DNA of 44,733 bases from Muribaculaceae bacterium (GTDB taxonomy: Bacteria; Bacteroidota; Bacteroidia; Bacteroidales; Muribaculaceae), in assembly GCA_017629835.1 (NCBI GenBank), contig JAGBWK010000070.1:1-44733 (forward strand), in the 5' to 3' direction. The notes beneath the pieces are model-generated. The model saw only the letters and a list, made by a program, of their open reading frames with translations, made no database searches and was not told the DNA's origin. The translations under genes and the position numbers were made by a program. Below, piece after piece: positions 8,664 through 17,192 of the stretch. Within the stretch, counting starts at the first letter, position 1, and each line of letters begins with the position of its first letter.

Positions 8664-10049
8664 TTAGTAGGCGTTGGAGTCGCCGCCGAAGGCGTTGGTA
8701 ATGGTGCGGACCATGATTTTCATATCGAGCAGGAAGCTCCAGTTCTCGATATACCACACGTCGCTGTCGACGCGCGCTTCCATTTGCCAAAGTTCTTCTG
8801 TCGCACCTCGATAGCCGATTACTTGAGCCCAGCCTGTGATACCGGGTTTCACAAGGTGGCGTACCATATATTTGTCAATCAACTGGCGATATTCTTCGGT
8901 GTGAGCAAGCATATGGGGGCGTGGACCTACTACCGACATATCGCCACGAAGCACATTCCAGAATTGTGGCAATTCGTCAATCGACGACTTGCGCAAGAAG
9001 TCGCCGAGGCGTGTTTTGCGAGAGTCATTTTTCGTAGCTTGCTTGCTGTCGGCATCCTTATTGACGCGCATTGTGCGGAATTTGTAGCACATAAATTCAT
9101 TACCCATATAGCCTGTGCGCTTCTGTTTGAAGAATACCGGTCCGGGCGAATCGAGTTTGATAAGTATAGCAATAGGGATAAATACTATGGGGGAGCAAAC
9201 CAAGCAAATTGTAGAGAAAACGATATCGAACAATCGCTTCATTGCTTGATTAAGCGGATGACGCAGCGGCGACGGATGCACACCAATAGCCGAAATCGAG
9301 CGGTTGAGCGAAATCATATAGAACTGATGCTTCAACTTCGGATTTAGCAACGGTATGTAGTAGAATTTGATAAAATTCTCGTCGGCAAGACGTATCACCT
9401 TATTCAGGATTTTATCATACGACGACGACAATGTGAAATACACCTCATCAATCTTATTTTCAACACAGAAGCGTTCAAAGTCGGCAATACCACCCATATA
9501 TTCACCCTCAAAACCGGGCACTCTGATGTCGTCGAAGTAGCCCATAATGCGGATACCATAACCAGGGTCGTTAAGCAGTCGTTTTGTCAGTTCCATAGCT
9601 GTGGCACCGGTGCCAATAATGACCACATTGCGCGTATTGCGACCAATGATGCGCAGCTTTTTGAGAGCCAACAGCTCCGCAATCCATGTGAAAGCCAATA
9701 CACCAGCCTCAACAACCGTAAGCGCAGCAAAAAATCCGAAGAAGATACTTTCAACCCTAAACAGAGTCATGAACGCGGCAAAACCAAGCGTATGGATTAC
9801 GGCATATATTATTGCACGCTTTACCAACAACTCAGAGCGCAACATGCGGCGATAGTGAGTGTTGTAGCATGGGGGCAGCAGACACAGTCCAGACGCGGCA
9901 TAGAGAGTCCAAATGGTAAGCATTCGCTCACTAAAATCAGCCATACCAAATACGAACGTCACCAACAAGAAGGTGGCATTCATCAATATGAAATCAAATA
10001 TTGTCTGTAGTCCAGGCAGATATTTGCCGTATTTCCCTTTTTCGATCAT
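8664..10049 (-). CDS. Undecaprenyl-phosphate glycosylphosphotransferase (WbaP/WcaJ-type, polyisoprenyl-phosphate hexose-1-P transferase)
   Basis: 461 residues. The first 110 or so contain about four membrane segments, followed by a nucleotide-fold domain with VVIIGTGATAMEL. A fifth hydrophobic segment (IVFSTICLVCSPIVFIPI) then leads into the catalytic sugar transferase domain (about 265-461) with FKQKRTGYMG, CYKFRTM, SSIDELPQFWNVLRGDMS, VVGPRP and KPGITGWAQV. This enzyme primes exopolysaccharide or capsule synthesis by placing a sugar phosphate on undecaprenyl phosphate. It is unusual that no Wzx, Wzy or further glycosyltransferase gene lies beside it: its neighbours are a DUF349 protein and an antiporter, so it probably serves a locus elsewhere. 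Confidence 0.92.
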   Translation of the reverse strand: MIEKGKYGKYLPGLQTIFDFILMNATFLLVTFVFGMADFSERMLTIWTLYAASGLCLLPPCYNTHYRRMLRSELLVKRAIIYAVIHTLGFAAFMTLFRVESIFFGFFAALTVVEAGVLAFTWIAELLALKKLRIIGRNTRNVVIIGTGATAMELTKRLLNDPGYGIRIMGYFDDIRVPGFEGEYMGGIADFERFCVENKIDEVYFTLSSSYDKILNKVIRLADENFIKFYYIPLLNPKLKHQFYMISLNRSISAIGVHPSPLRHPLNQAMKRLFDIVFSTICLVCSPIVFIPIAILIKLDSPGPVFFKQKRTGYMGNEFMCYKFRTMRVNKDADSKQATKNDSRKTRLGDFLRKSSIDELPQFWNVLRGDMSVVGPRPHMLAHTEEYRQLIDKYMVRHLVKPGITGWAQVIGYRGATEELWQMEARVDSDVWYIENWSFLLDMKIMVRTITNAFGGDSNAY

Positions 10050-10267
10050 TGGGCGTAGTAAATCTCCAATCTACTGAGAATGGATTGCGGTGATTGGTGT
10101 TAGATAGGGTCAACTCACTGAGTAGCTACTCAGCCAAATTTTCATCCAATAAACCACTCCTGAGTGCAGTGCCGCAGCCGGGACGTGACATTCACGCAGC
10201 GAGGCGTTTACGATGATATTCAAATTTATTCCCGGGACAGCGAATGCTCCCCCGGGAGATATGATGA
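10050..10267. other. Intergenic region with a cluster of inverted repeats
   Basis: No coding potential seen. It holds a perfect 16-nt palindrome CTGAGTAGCTACTCAG (10118-10133), a short hairpin CGTGA-CAT-TCACG (10184-10196) and a GC hairpin TCCCGGG/CCCGGGA (10230-10236 with 10251-10257). The GC hairpin may act as terminator for the DUF349 gene on the minus strand, since an A/T-rich stretch follows, but there is no clean T run. A TAAATTTG (10228-10221, minus) could be a -7 box for the phosphotransferase gene; no matching -33 box is seen. Confidence 0.45.
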
Positions 10268-12274
10268 TTAAAGTTTTTCGTCGATGACGCGAATCTTCTT
10301 TTCAAGTTCCTCAATATCATCTTTGATGCGCTGAGTTTTGCGCTCGATGTCGCGCAGCATCGACGATGACGAAGCCGACTTGAAGTTGAAGAATCCGAGA
10401 TTGTTCTGATAAGTCACCAAGTCGGAGCGCTTCTGTTCGAGCACACGAGCCAAGCGCTCACGCTCGCGCAAAAGTTTGTTTTCGTCGGTGATTTCAGAGA
10501 TTGAGTTCTCAAAGCGAGCAAAGTTAGCACGAGTTTCGCGAAGGTCATGAACTTTGTAGAGCTCGTTGATTGCAGCGCGGAATTCTTCGTACACTTTGTC
10601 TTTTTCGCGGAAAGGCACGTGACCAATCTGACCCCAGCGAGCTTGTGCGTCGCGTATTGCAGCAAGCACATCCTCTTTCGCAGCATCGGGTGCGATAGCT
10701 TTGAGTTCGGCAGTCAACGCACGCTTAGCCTTGAGGTTAGCTTGCTCGGTGTGGCGAGTGTCGCTAAAGTCTTTCTTCTTCTGTTCAAAGAAGTAGTCGC
10801 AAGCCTTTTGGAAACGAGCCCAAACGGCATCGCTATGTTTTTTAGCTACTGCGCCAATCTGTTTCCACTGCTTCTGAAGTTCAACCAACTTGTCGGCTGT
10901 TGCCTTCCAGTCGGTGCTATCTTTCAGAGCCTCAGCTTGTTCGCAAAGAGCTATTTTCTTTTCGAGATTTGAAGCGTGGTCATCCTTGACTGAGCGGTAA
11001 TATTCAGCCTTGAGATTGAAGAATTTATCGCAAACCGTGCGGAAGCGAGCAAACAGGGCATTGTTGGCCTTGCGTGAAGCAAAACCAAGTTTCTTCCATT
11101 CTTCTTGAGCTTCGAGAATCACTTTTGTCATTTCGTTCCAAGCGTTAAAGCTCTTCAACGACTCGAAATCGAGTGCTTCAACGCGCTCACAGATAGCAGT
11201 TTTAGCCGCTTCGTTCTCCTCTTCACGCTGTTTGCGTTCCTCGAAGAATGTTTGATATTTCTTATTGACTACAGCCGAAGCATCTTTAAATTTCGCCCAA
11301 ATTTCTTCGCGGATTTCTTTTGCTACAGGGCCTGTTTCGCGCCACTTGATGTGAAGGTCTTGAAGGCGGCGGAAAGCCACAACGATATCCGATTCAGCAT
11401 CAAGCGCTTCAGCTTCAGCTATGAGATGATTTTTAGTTTCGAGATTCTTCTTAAAGTCGTAGTCGCGGAGATCTTTGTTCACTTTAAGCTGGTCGTAGAA
11501 ATGTTCTACTGCTTCCTGATAGCGTTTCCACTGGTTTGTCATCTGTTGTGGAGGCACCTCACCAATGGCTTTGAATTCAGCTTGAATCTCACGGAAACGT
11601 GGGAATGAGCGGTTCACATTGTCCACATCTTCTCCCATTGAGAGCAGTTCAGCAATCAGCGCATCCTTCTTCTCAAAGTTGCTCTGAAGCTCAGCTTCAA
11701 CCTCAGCGGCACGTGCCGCCTTCTTTTCCTTAATCTGCTCAACGAGAGCCTGGAATTTTTCATCGTCGGCCGATACTGGGGCTTCAAATGCTTCAGGGCT
11801 ATTGCCTGCGGCCACGAATTCGTCCAACGCAGCTTTGTCGGCAGCCTTGCGAAGGTCGTGGAATCGGCGACGAAGATTTGTCACCTCGTCGCGAGATATT
11901 TCGTCGGCATCCTTTTCAGAGATAGCCACAAGTGCTTCGATGACTTCGTCGATTGTTTGGGGCAACTTACGTCCCTCATCCTCAAGTTGAGGCTCTTCAA
12001 CCTCATCCTCAATTGCTTCGGGCATTACCACTTCTGCTTCAACTTCTGCTACTTCTTCCACTTCAGCTTCCACTTCGGGAGCTACTTCGGGCGTAGCAGG
12101 TTCTGGCTCAACTGCTTCAGGCTCGGTCGGAGTTTCTACCGACTCAGGCGCTGCAACTTCTTCAGCCTCAGGTTGATTGTTATCGACAGTTACATCTTCA
12201 GCTACAGGCTGATTCTCATTCAAGGTTAAGTCGTTGAGGGCATTGATTTCCTCTGACTTTTCACGCGTTTCCAT
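10268..12274 (-). CDS. Tandem DUF349 protein with acidic N-terminal tail
   Basis: About 668 residues, from the ATG at 12274 (the open frame can also begin at a TTG two codons earlier). Residues 1-100 are a low-complexity Glu/Pro/Val/Ala tail (runs such as EVEAEVEEVAEVEAEV). From about residue 105 to 600 there are five or so repeats of about 70-75 residues, each with a W at a fixed place (for example ELQKQWKQIGAVAKKHSDAVWARFQKACDYFF split over the repeat), the pattern of DUF349. The last 60 residues are a charged coiled coil (IERKTQRIKDDIEELEKKI). Cytosolic, highly helical. DUF349 proteins are widespread in Bacteroidetes; the molecular role is not known to me. A -7-like box lies at 12329-12336. 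Confidence 0.9.
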   Translation of the reverse strand: METREKSEEINALNDLTLNENQPVAEDVTVDNNQPEAEEVAAPESVETPTEPEAVEPEPATPEVAPEVEAEVEEVAEVEAEVVMPEAIEDEVEEPQLEDEGRKLPQTIDEVIEALVAISEKDADEISRDEVTNLRRRFHDLRKAADKAALDEFVAAGNSPEAFEAPVSADDEKFQALVEQIKEKKAARAAEVEAELQSNFEKKDALIAELLSMGEDVDNVNRSFPRFREIQAEFKAIGEVPPQQMTNQWKRYQEAVEHFYDQLKVNKDLRDYDFKKNLETKNHLIAEAEALDAESDIVVAFRRLQDLHIKWRETGPVAKEIREEIWAKFKDASAVVNKKYQTFFEERKQREEENEAAKTAICERVEALDFESLKSFNAWNEMTKVILEAQEEWKKLGFASRKANNALFARFRTVCDKFFNLKAEYYRSVKDDHASNLEKKIALCEQAEALKDSTDWKATADKLVELQKQWKQIGAVAKKHSDAVWARFQKACDYFFEQKKKDFSDTRHTEQANLKAKRALTAELKAIAPDAAKEDVLAAIRDAQARWGQIGHVPFREKDKVYEEFRAAINELYKVHDLRETRANFARFENSISEITDENKLLRERERLARVLEQKRSDLVTYQNNLGFFNFKSASSSSMLRDIERKTQRIKDDIEELEKKIRVIDEKL

Positions 12275-12328
12275 TATCAATGTTTGTTTGTAAGTATCTG
12301 AGATATTCGCAAATGCGAAATTTCACGT

Positions 12329-12336
12329 CAAATATA
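12329..12336 (-). promoter_or_regulatory. Candidate -7 box for the DUF349 gene
   Basis: TATATTTG on the minus strand, 54 nt ahead of the ATG at 12274. The expected -33 position holds only a T-rich stretch (TTTT rather than TTTG), so the promoter is tentative. Confidence 0.35.
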
Positions 12337-12527
12337 GTGAAAGATGAGCGAATAAAAAAATATGCTTGCATAATTTTTATTCCGAACCGCATCCTATATT
12401 TATATGCAAAGTATATTTAATATCCTAATAAATCGTATTTTCGAAATATTATTCGAACCGTTTGTTTGCGGTTGCTAGGTCTTTCAGCGTTTGCCGTTGG
12501 CATTCTCAATTCATTGCTGCACTGCGA

Positions 12528-13793
12528 TTACCATCCTCCGGAGGAGCCGCCGCCACCGAATGAACCACCGCCAAACGAGCCGCCGCCAAAGCCACCTCCA
12601 CCGCTGCCGAAGCCGCCACCCCCACCGGGGATTATCACCACAGGTGGTGTAGCCAACTTAGCTATCGTATAGGGCACTTTGCGTCGGTTTTGGCAGTTTT
12701 TGCAGCAATACGTTTTCTCGCCAAGACCTTCGCTCTGTGTAGTTGGTTTTCGCACCATATTGTTTGCAACAAGCGACTCTGTCTTTGCGCCACACACAGG
12801 GCATTCTGTCAATGGCGAATTCTGATTCACGTATGGATAAATCTCAGTATTGCCACACTGATTGCACGCCCACACGTCATAGTCAACCGAGTTGAGTTGT
12901 TCCTCACGGTCCTGCGCTGGCGTGAGATAAGCATTGTCGTGCACCTCATCAATCAGCTGCATTTCGTGCTGACAATTAGGGCACTTGATTTTAGCCATAC
13001 GCACACGTCGCTTCAGATATTGAAGTAGCAAATAAGCTATAATTGGAATGCCTATAAAACCCACAGTGAAAATTAAAATAGGCAAATTAATTTTTTGGAG
13101 CTTGTAATATCGCTCATGGCGATTCTCTTTCGATGTCGACCTATAACTTTGAACTATAACGAACAACATCACAATCGTCGCCACCAATCCAATAAGGGAA
13201 AAGCTTATAAAAAACTCCTTGAGGTCTTCTCCGTCGTCGCCAGCTGCTGCATTGTTAGGGATACCCGAGCGGAGTTCTTCAGCAGCCTCTGGTGCCGTCA
13301 TTATCCGATGAATTTCAGCCAACGTATTGACAACACCTGCATCATAGTCGCCAACTTTCATCGACGGATTCAGGTAGTCTCTGCGCACATTTGCTGCTCT
13401 GACATCAGTAATTACCCCCTCAACGCCATAGCCAGTGTAGATGCCAGCCATGCGGTCGTCAATTGAGATCAACAGGAGCAATCCGTTATCTTTATCGCTC
13501 TTGCCTATCCCCCATTTTTCGCTCAACCGATGAGCATAGCTATCGATATCTTCGCCACTGAGGTCCTTGACTACAATTGCCACAACCTCAGCCGTTGTTT
13601 TATCCCAAATATCCTTGATTATAGCATCGGCACGCACAATAGCTTCGTGCGACAGGTATCCGTCGGGGTCGGAAACAAATCGCGTTGAATCTGCTATGTG
13701 CACGTTAGGTATCTCATCGATAGTGCGAGCTCCAGCTATTGAAGCCACCATTATCAATGCCAAAGAAAACAGGATTTTAATTTGGGGTTTCAT
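12528..13793 (-). CDS. TPM-domain membrane protein (YgcG-like) with zinc ribbons and Gly-rich tail
   Basis: 421 residues from the ATG at 13793; the longer open frame starts at a TTG and is unlikely. Order: signal peptide (1 to about 22, ending IAGA); TPM domain (about 25-175, with DPDGYLS at its start and the conserved LLISIDDRMAGIYTGYGVEG); transmembrane segments near 205-225 and 240-260; a cytosolic part with four CxxC motifs (CPNC, CNQC, CPVC, CKNC) that look like two zinc ribbons; and a tail of GGGGF/GGGSF repeats ending SSGGW. TPM proteins are linked to membrane-protein upkeep and photosystem repair in plants; the bacterial role is unclear. The Gly/Ser/Trp tail is common in this family. 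It follows tdk by 14 nt. Confidence 0.88.
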   Translation of the reverse strand: MKPQIKILFSLALIMVASIAGARTIDEIPNVHIADSTRFVSDPDGYLSHEAIVRADAIIKDIWDKTTAEVVAIVVKDLSGEDIDSYAHRLSEKWGIGKSDKDNGLLLLISIDDRMAGIYTGYGVEGVITDVRAANVRRDYLNPSMKVGDYDAGVVNTLAEIHRIMTAPEAAEELRSGIPNNAAAGDDGEDLKEFFISFSLIGLVATIVMLFVIVQSYRSTSKENRHERYYKLQKINLPILIFTVGFIGIPIIAYLLLQYLKRRVRMAKIKCPNCQHEMQLIDEVHDNAYLTPAQDREEQLNSVDYDVWACNQCGNTEIYPYVNQNSPLTECPVCGAKTESLVANNMVRKPTTQSEGLGEKTYCCKNCQNRRKVPYTIAKLATPPVVIIPGGGGGFGSGGGGFGGGSFGGGSFGGGGSSGGW

Positions 13794-13807
13794 TATTACA
13801 AATCCTA

Positions 13808-14443
13808 TCAACCGAGAGTTTCGAGGAACGGCAATGTGCCACGCTGCGATTGCTCGATGCGCTTATTGCGCCAGCATTTGCGGCACACAGCTATGTAGCG
13901 TTCATCTCCACCGATTTCCACCTGATTACCCTCTTCCACAAAGTCGCCATTGCCGTCCATACGGGCGTTAATGATTGTTTTGTGCCCACATGTGCATGTC
14001 GACTTGATTTCATCTATGGTATCAGCAATCTCAAACAAGCGGCGCGAGCCGTCAAACAGATGCGACTGGAAGTCGGTACGCAAGCCGTAGCAAATCACGT
14101 TTGAGCCGAAGTCGTCGACTATACGCGCAAGCTGGTCAACCTGTTCGGGCGTAAGGAACTGCGCCTCGTCGATTAAAAACCAATCGACTACGGTCATATC
14201 CTTCTCGTACATATCCATTGCAAAGCGATAGAGGTCGGTATCGTGATAAATCCATTCGCAACGGCGCTGAATACCGATGCGCGACTTGATTACGTTATCC
14301 TTATCGCGGGTATCAATCACTGGTTTCATACAGAGGTAGCTCATTTTGCGCTCCTCAAAATTGTATGCCGTGGTCAGCAGGATAGCGGTCTTTGCCGACC
14401 CCATCGTGCCATATCTGAAATAAAGTTTGCCTTTTCGATTCAT
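13808..14443 (-). CDS. tdk: Thymidine kinase
   Basis: 211 residues, type II (TK1-like). The P-loop is GTMGSAKT (12-19), Walker B is FLIDEAQF (DEAQ at 92-95, Glu93 catalytic), and the zinc-binding lasso domain has CTCGHKT followed by CRKCW. Ser16-Ala17 replaces the more usual Ser-Gly in the P-loop; the rest is normal. It phosphorylates thymidine to dTMP in the salvage pathway. It sits 56 nt after the TRIC-type channel gene and 14 nt before the TPM gene. A TATCTTTG box lies five bases before the ATG, which would make a tdk transcript almost leaderless if used. Confidence 0.95.
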   Translation of the reverse strand: MNRKGKLYFRYGTMGSAKTAILLTTAYNFEERKMSYLCMKPVIDTRDKDNVIKSRIGIQRRCEWIYHDTDLYRFAMDMYEKDMTVVDWFLIDEAQFLTPEQVDQLARIVDDFGSNVICYGLRTDFQSHLFDGSRRLFEIADTIDEIKSTCTCGHKTIINARMDGNGDFVEEGNQVEIGGDERYIAVCRKCWRNKRIEQSQRGTLPFLETLG

Positions 14444-14448
14444 GACCC

Positions 14449-14456
14449 CAAAGATA
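14449..14456 (-). promoter_or_regulatory. Possible -7 box directly ahead of tdk
   Basis: TATCTTTG on the minus strand fits TAnnTTTG. It ends five bases from the ATG, and the nearest TTTG upstream has a 25-nt spacer, which is too long. Weak support. Confidence 0.25.
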
Positions 14457-14499
14457 GTAAAAGATTTTCAGATAACGAACACAAAAATCAATTCACCCC

Positions 14500-15147
14500 T
14501 TATTTTTCGCCTTCATCCTTCGGATTTGCATCCTTGGGACTGATGCTCAGCACAGGCAACGACCAGTCATATTGTATTGCACCCATGCGCAACCCCGCAA
14601 TCACCAAAGCGCAAATAATTTGCGACGTGACTGCCGACCAACCGAGCGACATCGACACCCAATAGGCAATACCTCCTGCCAAGCAGGCCGTTGCATAAAT
14701 ATCTTTGCGGAAAAACAGCGGCTCTTCATTGATAAGAATGTCGCGCACTACCCCACCGAATGAGCCTGTGATAACACCCATCACTATTGCCAACCACATA
14801 GGATAGTCGACCATTAACGTTTTCTGAATACCTATCACCACGAATAGCGCCAAGCCAATAGTGTCGAACACAAACAATGTTTTGTTCATACTCACCAGCA
14901 ATCTGCGGAACACTACCACCACCAACAGCGAAATACCAGTAACAGCAAGATACCATGGGGTCTGCATCCAAAACACTGGGATGTCGAGCAGCAAGTCGCG
15001 CAACGTACCGCCACCAATTGCCGTCACCAAACCGATGATATATGCGCCAAAGAGGTCGAATCGCTTATATGCCGCCAATCGGATACCGGAGATTGCAAAC
15101 GCTACGGTACCTATCACTTCTATTATGAACAAGAATAGTTGGTCCAT
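14500..15147 (-). CDS. TRIC-type cation channel family protein (UPF0126, YicG-like)
   Basis: 215 residues with seven hydrophobic segments arranged as two three-helix repeats plus one. Each repeat has the family signature: AFAISGIRLAAYKRFDLFGA with IGGGTLRDLL in the first, and GVITGSFGGVVRDIL in the second. These proteins are bacterial relatives of trimeric intracellular cation channels; some act as glycine transporters or K+ channels. Inner membrane. It lies 47 nt after nth and 56 nt before tdk, so the three may be read together. Substrate not predictable here. Confidence 0.9.
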   Translation of the reverse strand: MDQLFLFIIEVIGTVAFAISGIRLAAYKRFDLFGAYIIGLVTAIGGGTLRDLLLDIPVFWMQTPWYLAVTGISLLVVVVFRRLLVSMNKTLFVFDTIGLALFVVIGIQKTLMVDYPMWLAIVMGVITGSFGGVVRDILINEEPLFFRKDIYATACLAGGIAYWVSMSLGWSAVTSQIICALVIAGLRMGAIQYDWSLPVLSISPKDANPKDEGEK

Positions 15148-15194
15148 TGATATGTTTTCGTATTAATCTAATGAATCTTATGTTATTGAGGTCG

Positions 15195-15848
15195 CTACTG
15201 CTTCGATTTCTTTGTGAGCGTCGTATAGTGCCGGCAGCAGTCGGTCAAGAAGCAGTTGAGGCAGTCGGGACGACGAGCTTTACACACGTAGCGCCCATGC
15301 AGTATCAACCAATGGTGAGCGTCGTGCATTATGTCGTTAGGGATATATTTACACAGCTGCAGCTCTGTTTGTCGAGGGGTTTTGCAACCTGTGGTCAACC
15401 CTATGCGGTCGCTCACTCGAAACACGTGGGTATCAACCGCCATTGCAGCTTTGCCAAACACTACAGCAAGCATCACGTTGGCAGTTTTGCGCCCTACGCC
15501 GGGTAGCTCCATAAGCGAATCTATATCGGTAGGCATTTCGCCCTGAAATCGTTCAACGAGGGTGCGCGCGGCTCCTATGAGCGAACGTGCCTTATTGTTG
15601 GGATACGACACTGACTTAATGTATTGATACACCTCCTCGTGAGTCGCCGCAGCGAGCGTTTCGGGTGTTGGATACGCCTCAAACAGCGCTGGAGTGACCT
15701 GATTGATGCGTTTGTCGGTACACTGAGCCGACAATATCACAGCCAAAAGCAGATGAAACGGCGTGTCGTAATGAAGCTCCGTCTTAGGCGAAGGCATCAT
15801 TTCGGCAAATCGTTGCAACACTGTTTCGTAACGCTGTTTTATAGTCAT
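15195..15848 (-). CDS. nth: Endonuclease III, DNA glycosylase/AP lyase
   Basis: 217 residues from the ATG at 15848; a GTG at 15875 would add nine residues but lies inside the pheS terminator hairpin, so I reject it. The helix-hairpin-helix reads LPGVGRKTANVM with catalytic Lys121, and Asp139 follows in VDTHV. The 4Fe-4S loop has exactly the C-x6-C-x2-C-x5-C spacing (Cys189, 196, 199, 205). It removes oxidised pyrimidines and nicks the strand in base excision repair. It lies downstream of pheS, separated by a terminator, and ahead of the TRIC-type channel gene. Confidence 0.95.
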   Translation of the reverse strand: MTIKQRYETVLQRFAEMMPSPKTELHYDTPFHLLLAVILSAQCTDKRINQVTPALFEAYPTPETLAAATHEEVYQYIKSVSYPNNKARSLIGAARTLVERFQGEMPTDIDSLMELPGVGRKTANVMLAVVFGKAAMAVDTHVFRVSDRIGLTTGCKTPRQTELQLCKYIPNDIMHDAHHWLILHGRYVCKARRPDCLNCFLTDCCRHYTTLTKKSKQ

Positions 15849-15858
15849 TTCTATTCCT

Positions 15859-15890
15859 AAAAATTCAAGTTCCACAAATTGCGGAACTTG
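15859..15890 (-). terminator. Rho-independent terminator after pheS
   Basis: On the minus strand CAAGTTCC (15890-15883) and GGAACTTG (15873-15866) form the outer stem, extended by G-U, C-G and A-T pairs to eleven base pairs with a 3-nt loop. Five T residues (15863-15859) follow after AA. It lies 58 nt past the pheS stop. Confidence 0.7.
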
Positions 15891-15947
15891 AGTATAAGGG
15901 GCAATCAGCCTTGTAAGCCTGTTTGGTCACTTTTCGCTGACGGAAAT

Positions 15948-16970
15948 TTATTTCTGTGCGCCTTGGAATTCTTCGAGGAAACGAACATCGTTTTCGGAGA
16001 ACATACGGAGGTCTTTAACTCGATATTTGAGGTTGGTGATGCGTTCCACACCCATACCGAGAGCAAATCCGGTGTATTCCTTTGAGTCGATACCGCACGA
16101 TTCGAGCACATTGGGGTCAACCATACCGCAACCGAGAATTTCCACCCAACCTGTACCTTTGCAGAATGAGCAGCCCTCGCCGCCACAAAGGTCGCAAGAG
16201 ATGTCCATTTCAGCCGAAGGCTCAGTGAATGGGAAGTAGCTGGGGCGCAGACGTATCTTAGTTTCGGGTCCAAACATTTCGCGAGCGAAATAGAGTAGCG
16301 TTTGACGCAAGTCGGCAAACGATACATTTTTATCTACATAGAGAGCCTCAACTTGGTGGAAGAAGCAGTGAGCACGCGCCGAAATTGCTTCGTTGCGATA
16401 CACGCGTCCGGGGCAAATAATGCGAATAGGGGGCTGCGAGGTCTCCATTACTCGCGACTGCACCGAGCTGGTGTGAGTGCGCAACAGCACGTCGGGACTA
16501 CGCTGAATGAAGAATGTGTCTTGCATATCACGTGCAGGATGGTCAGCGGCAAAGTTGAGCGATGAGAACACGTGCCAGTCATCCTCAATTTCTGGGCCTT
16601 CAGCAATCGTAAAGCCAAGTCGGCGGAAAATCGAGATAATCTCTTCGCGCACGATTGAGAGGGGGTGACGCGAGCCCAGACGAATAGCCGAGGGGGTGCG
16701 AGTCAAGTCGATGCCGTCGAGTGAGCTGTCCGATGTAGCCAACTGGTCGCGCAAAGCATTGATGCGGTCAGTCGCAAGATTTTTAAGCTCGTTAAGAGCT
16801 TGACCCATAGCACGTTTTTGGTCGGGAGCAACATTGCGAAAATCGTTGAACAGCGCCGACACTTCACCTTTCTTGCTGAGGTATTTAACGCGAAGAGCCT
16901 CAACGTCGGCTACCGACTTTGCTTCGAGTTTTTCAATCTCAGCCTTTAGTGCATTTATCTTTTCAATCAT
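15948..16970 (-). CDS. pheS: Phenylalanine-tRNA ligase alpha subunit
   Basis: 340 residues from the ATG at 16970 (MIEKINAL), matching the usual length of about 340; the frame is open further upstream but that part is not conserved. Order: N-terminal coiled-coil arm (1-85), then the class II catalytic core with GSRHPLSIVREEI, FPFTEPSAEMD and the motif 3 FALGMGVERI near the end. CDLCGGEGCSFCKGTGW is the small metal-ribbon-like insert seen in many bacterial PheS. It works as an alpha2-beta2 enzyme with PheT, which is encoded apart, at 29414-31882 on the other strand, not next to pheS as in many bacteria. A -7 box lies at 16990-16997. Confidence 0.96.
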   Translation of the reverse strand: MIEKINALKAEIEKLEAKSVADVEALRVKYLSKKGEVSALFNDFRNVAPDQKRAMGQALNELKNLATDRINALRDQLATSDSSLDGIDLTRTPSAIRLGSRHPLSIVREEIISIFRRLGFTIAEGPEIEDDWHVFSSLNFAADHPARDMQDTFFIQRSPDVLLRTHTSSVQSRVMETSQPPIRIICPGRVYRNEAISARAHCFFHQVEALYVDKNVSFADLRQTLLYFAREMFGPETKIRLRPSYFPFTEPSAEMDISCDLCGGEGCSFCKGTGWVEILGCGMVDPNVLESCGIDSKEYTGFALGMGVERITNLKYRVKDLRMFSENDVRFLEEFQGAQK

Positions 16971-16989
16971 GATTGTTTCAAATTTTGGG

Positions 16990-16997
16990 CAAAGATA
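16990..16997 (-). promoter_or_regulatory. Candidate -7 box for pheS
   Basis: TATCTTTG on the minus strand, 19 nt ahead of the ATG at 16970. No clear TTTG at -33. Confidence 0.4.
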
Positions 16998-17100
16998 CAA
17001 AATTTCTCCAACATTCAGCCACAATTTCCCCCCAACATTTTCATTCAACTCAAAGTCTTCTCATACGAAACAATATTCTTCTATAATTTATTTTCTTTGA

Positions 17101-17120
17101 AATATTGTTGGTACAATATT
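17101..17120. repeat. Inverted repeat AATATTGT-TGGT-ACAATATT
   Basis: A perfect 8-bp inverted repeat with a 4-nt loop, 73 nt ahead of the ATPase relic. A TATACTTG (17142-17149), one base off the -7 consensus, follows, then a near-direct repeat TGCACTGCGYAAAA at 17148 and 17170. This may be what is left of the regulatory region of the lost ATPase gene. Confidence 0.4.
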
Positions 17121-17192
17121 ATTACGTTGGAAAGATTGTATTATACTTGCACTGCGTAAAAATAATCAATGCACTGCGCAAAATGTAACGCC

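Noticed and set aside
13794..13811. TTG start for the TPM protein giving MIGFVIMKPQ
   Set aside because: The ATG at 13793 gives a normal signal peptide and avoids overlap with tdk.
15849..15875. GTG start for endonuclease III
   Set aside because: It lies within the pheS terminator hairpin and the ATG at 15848 gives the usual N-terminus.
16971..17048. Longer N-terminus for PheS
   Set aside because: The 26 extra residues are not part of PheS and would include the candidate -7 box; MIEKINAL is the normal start.
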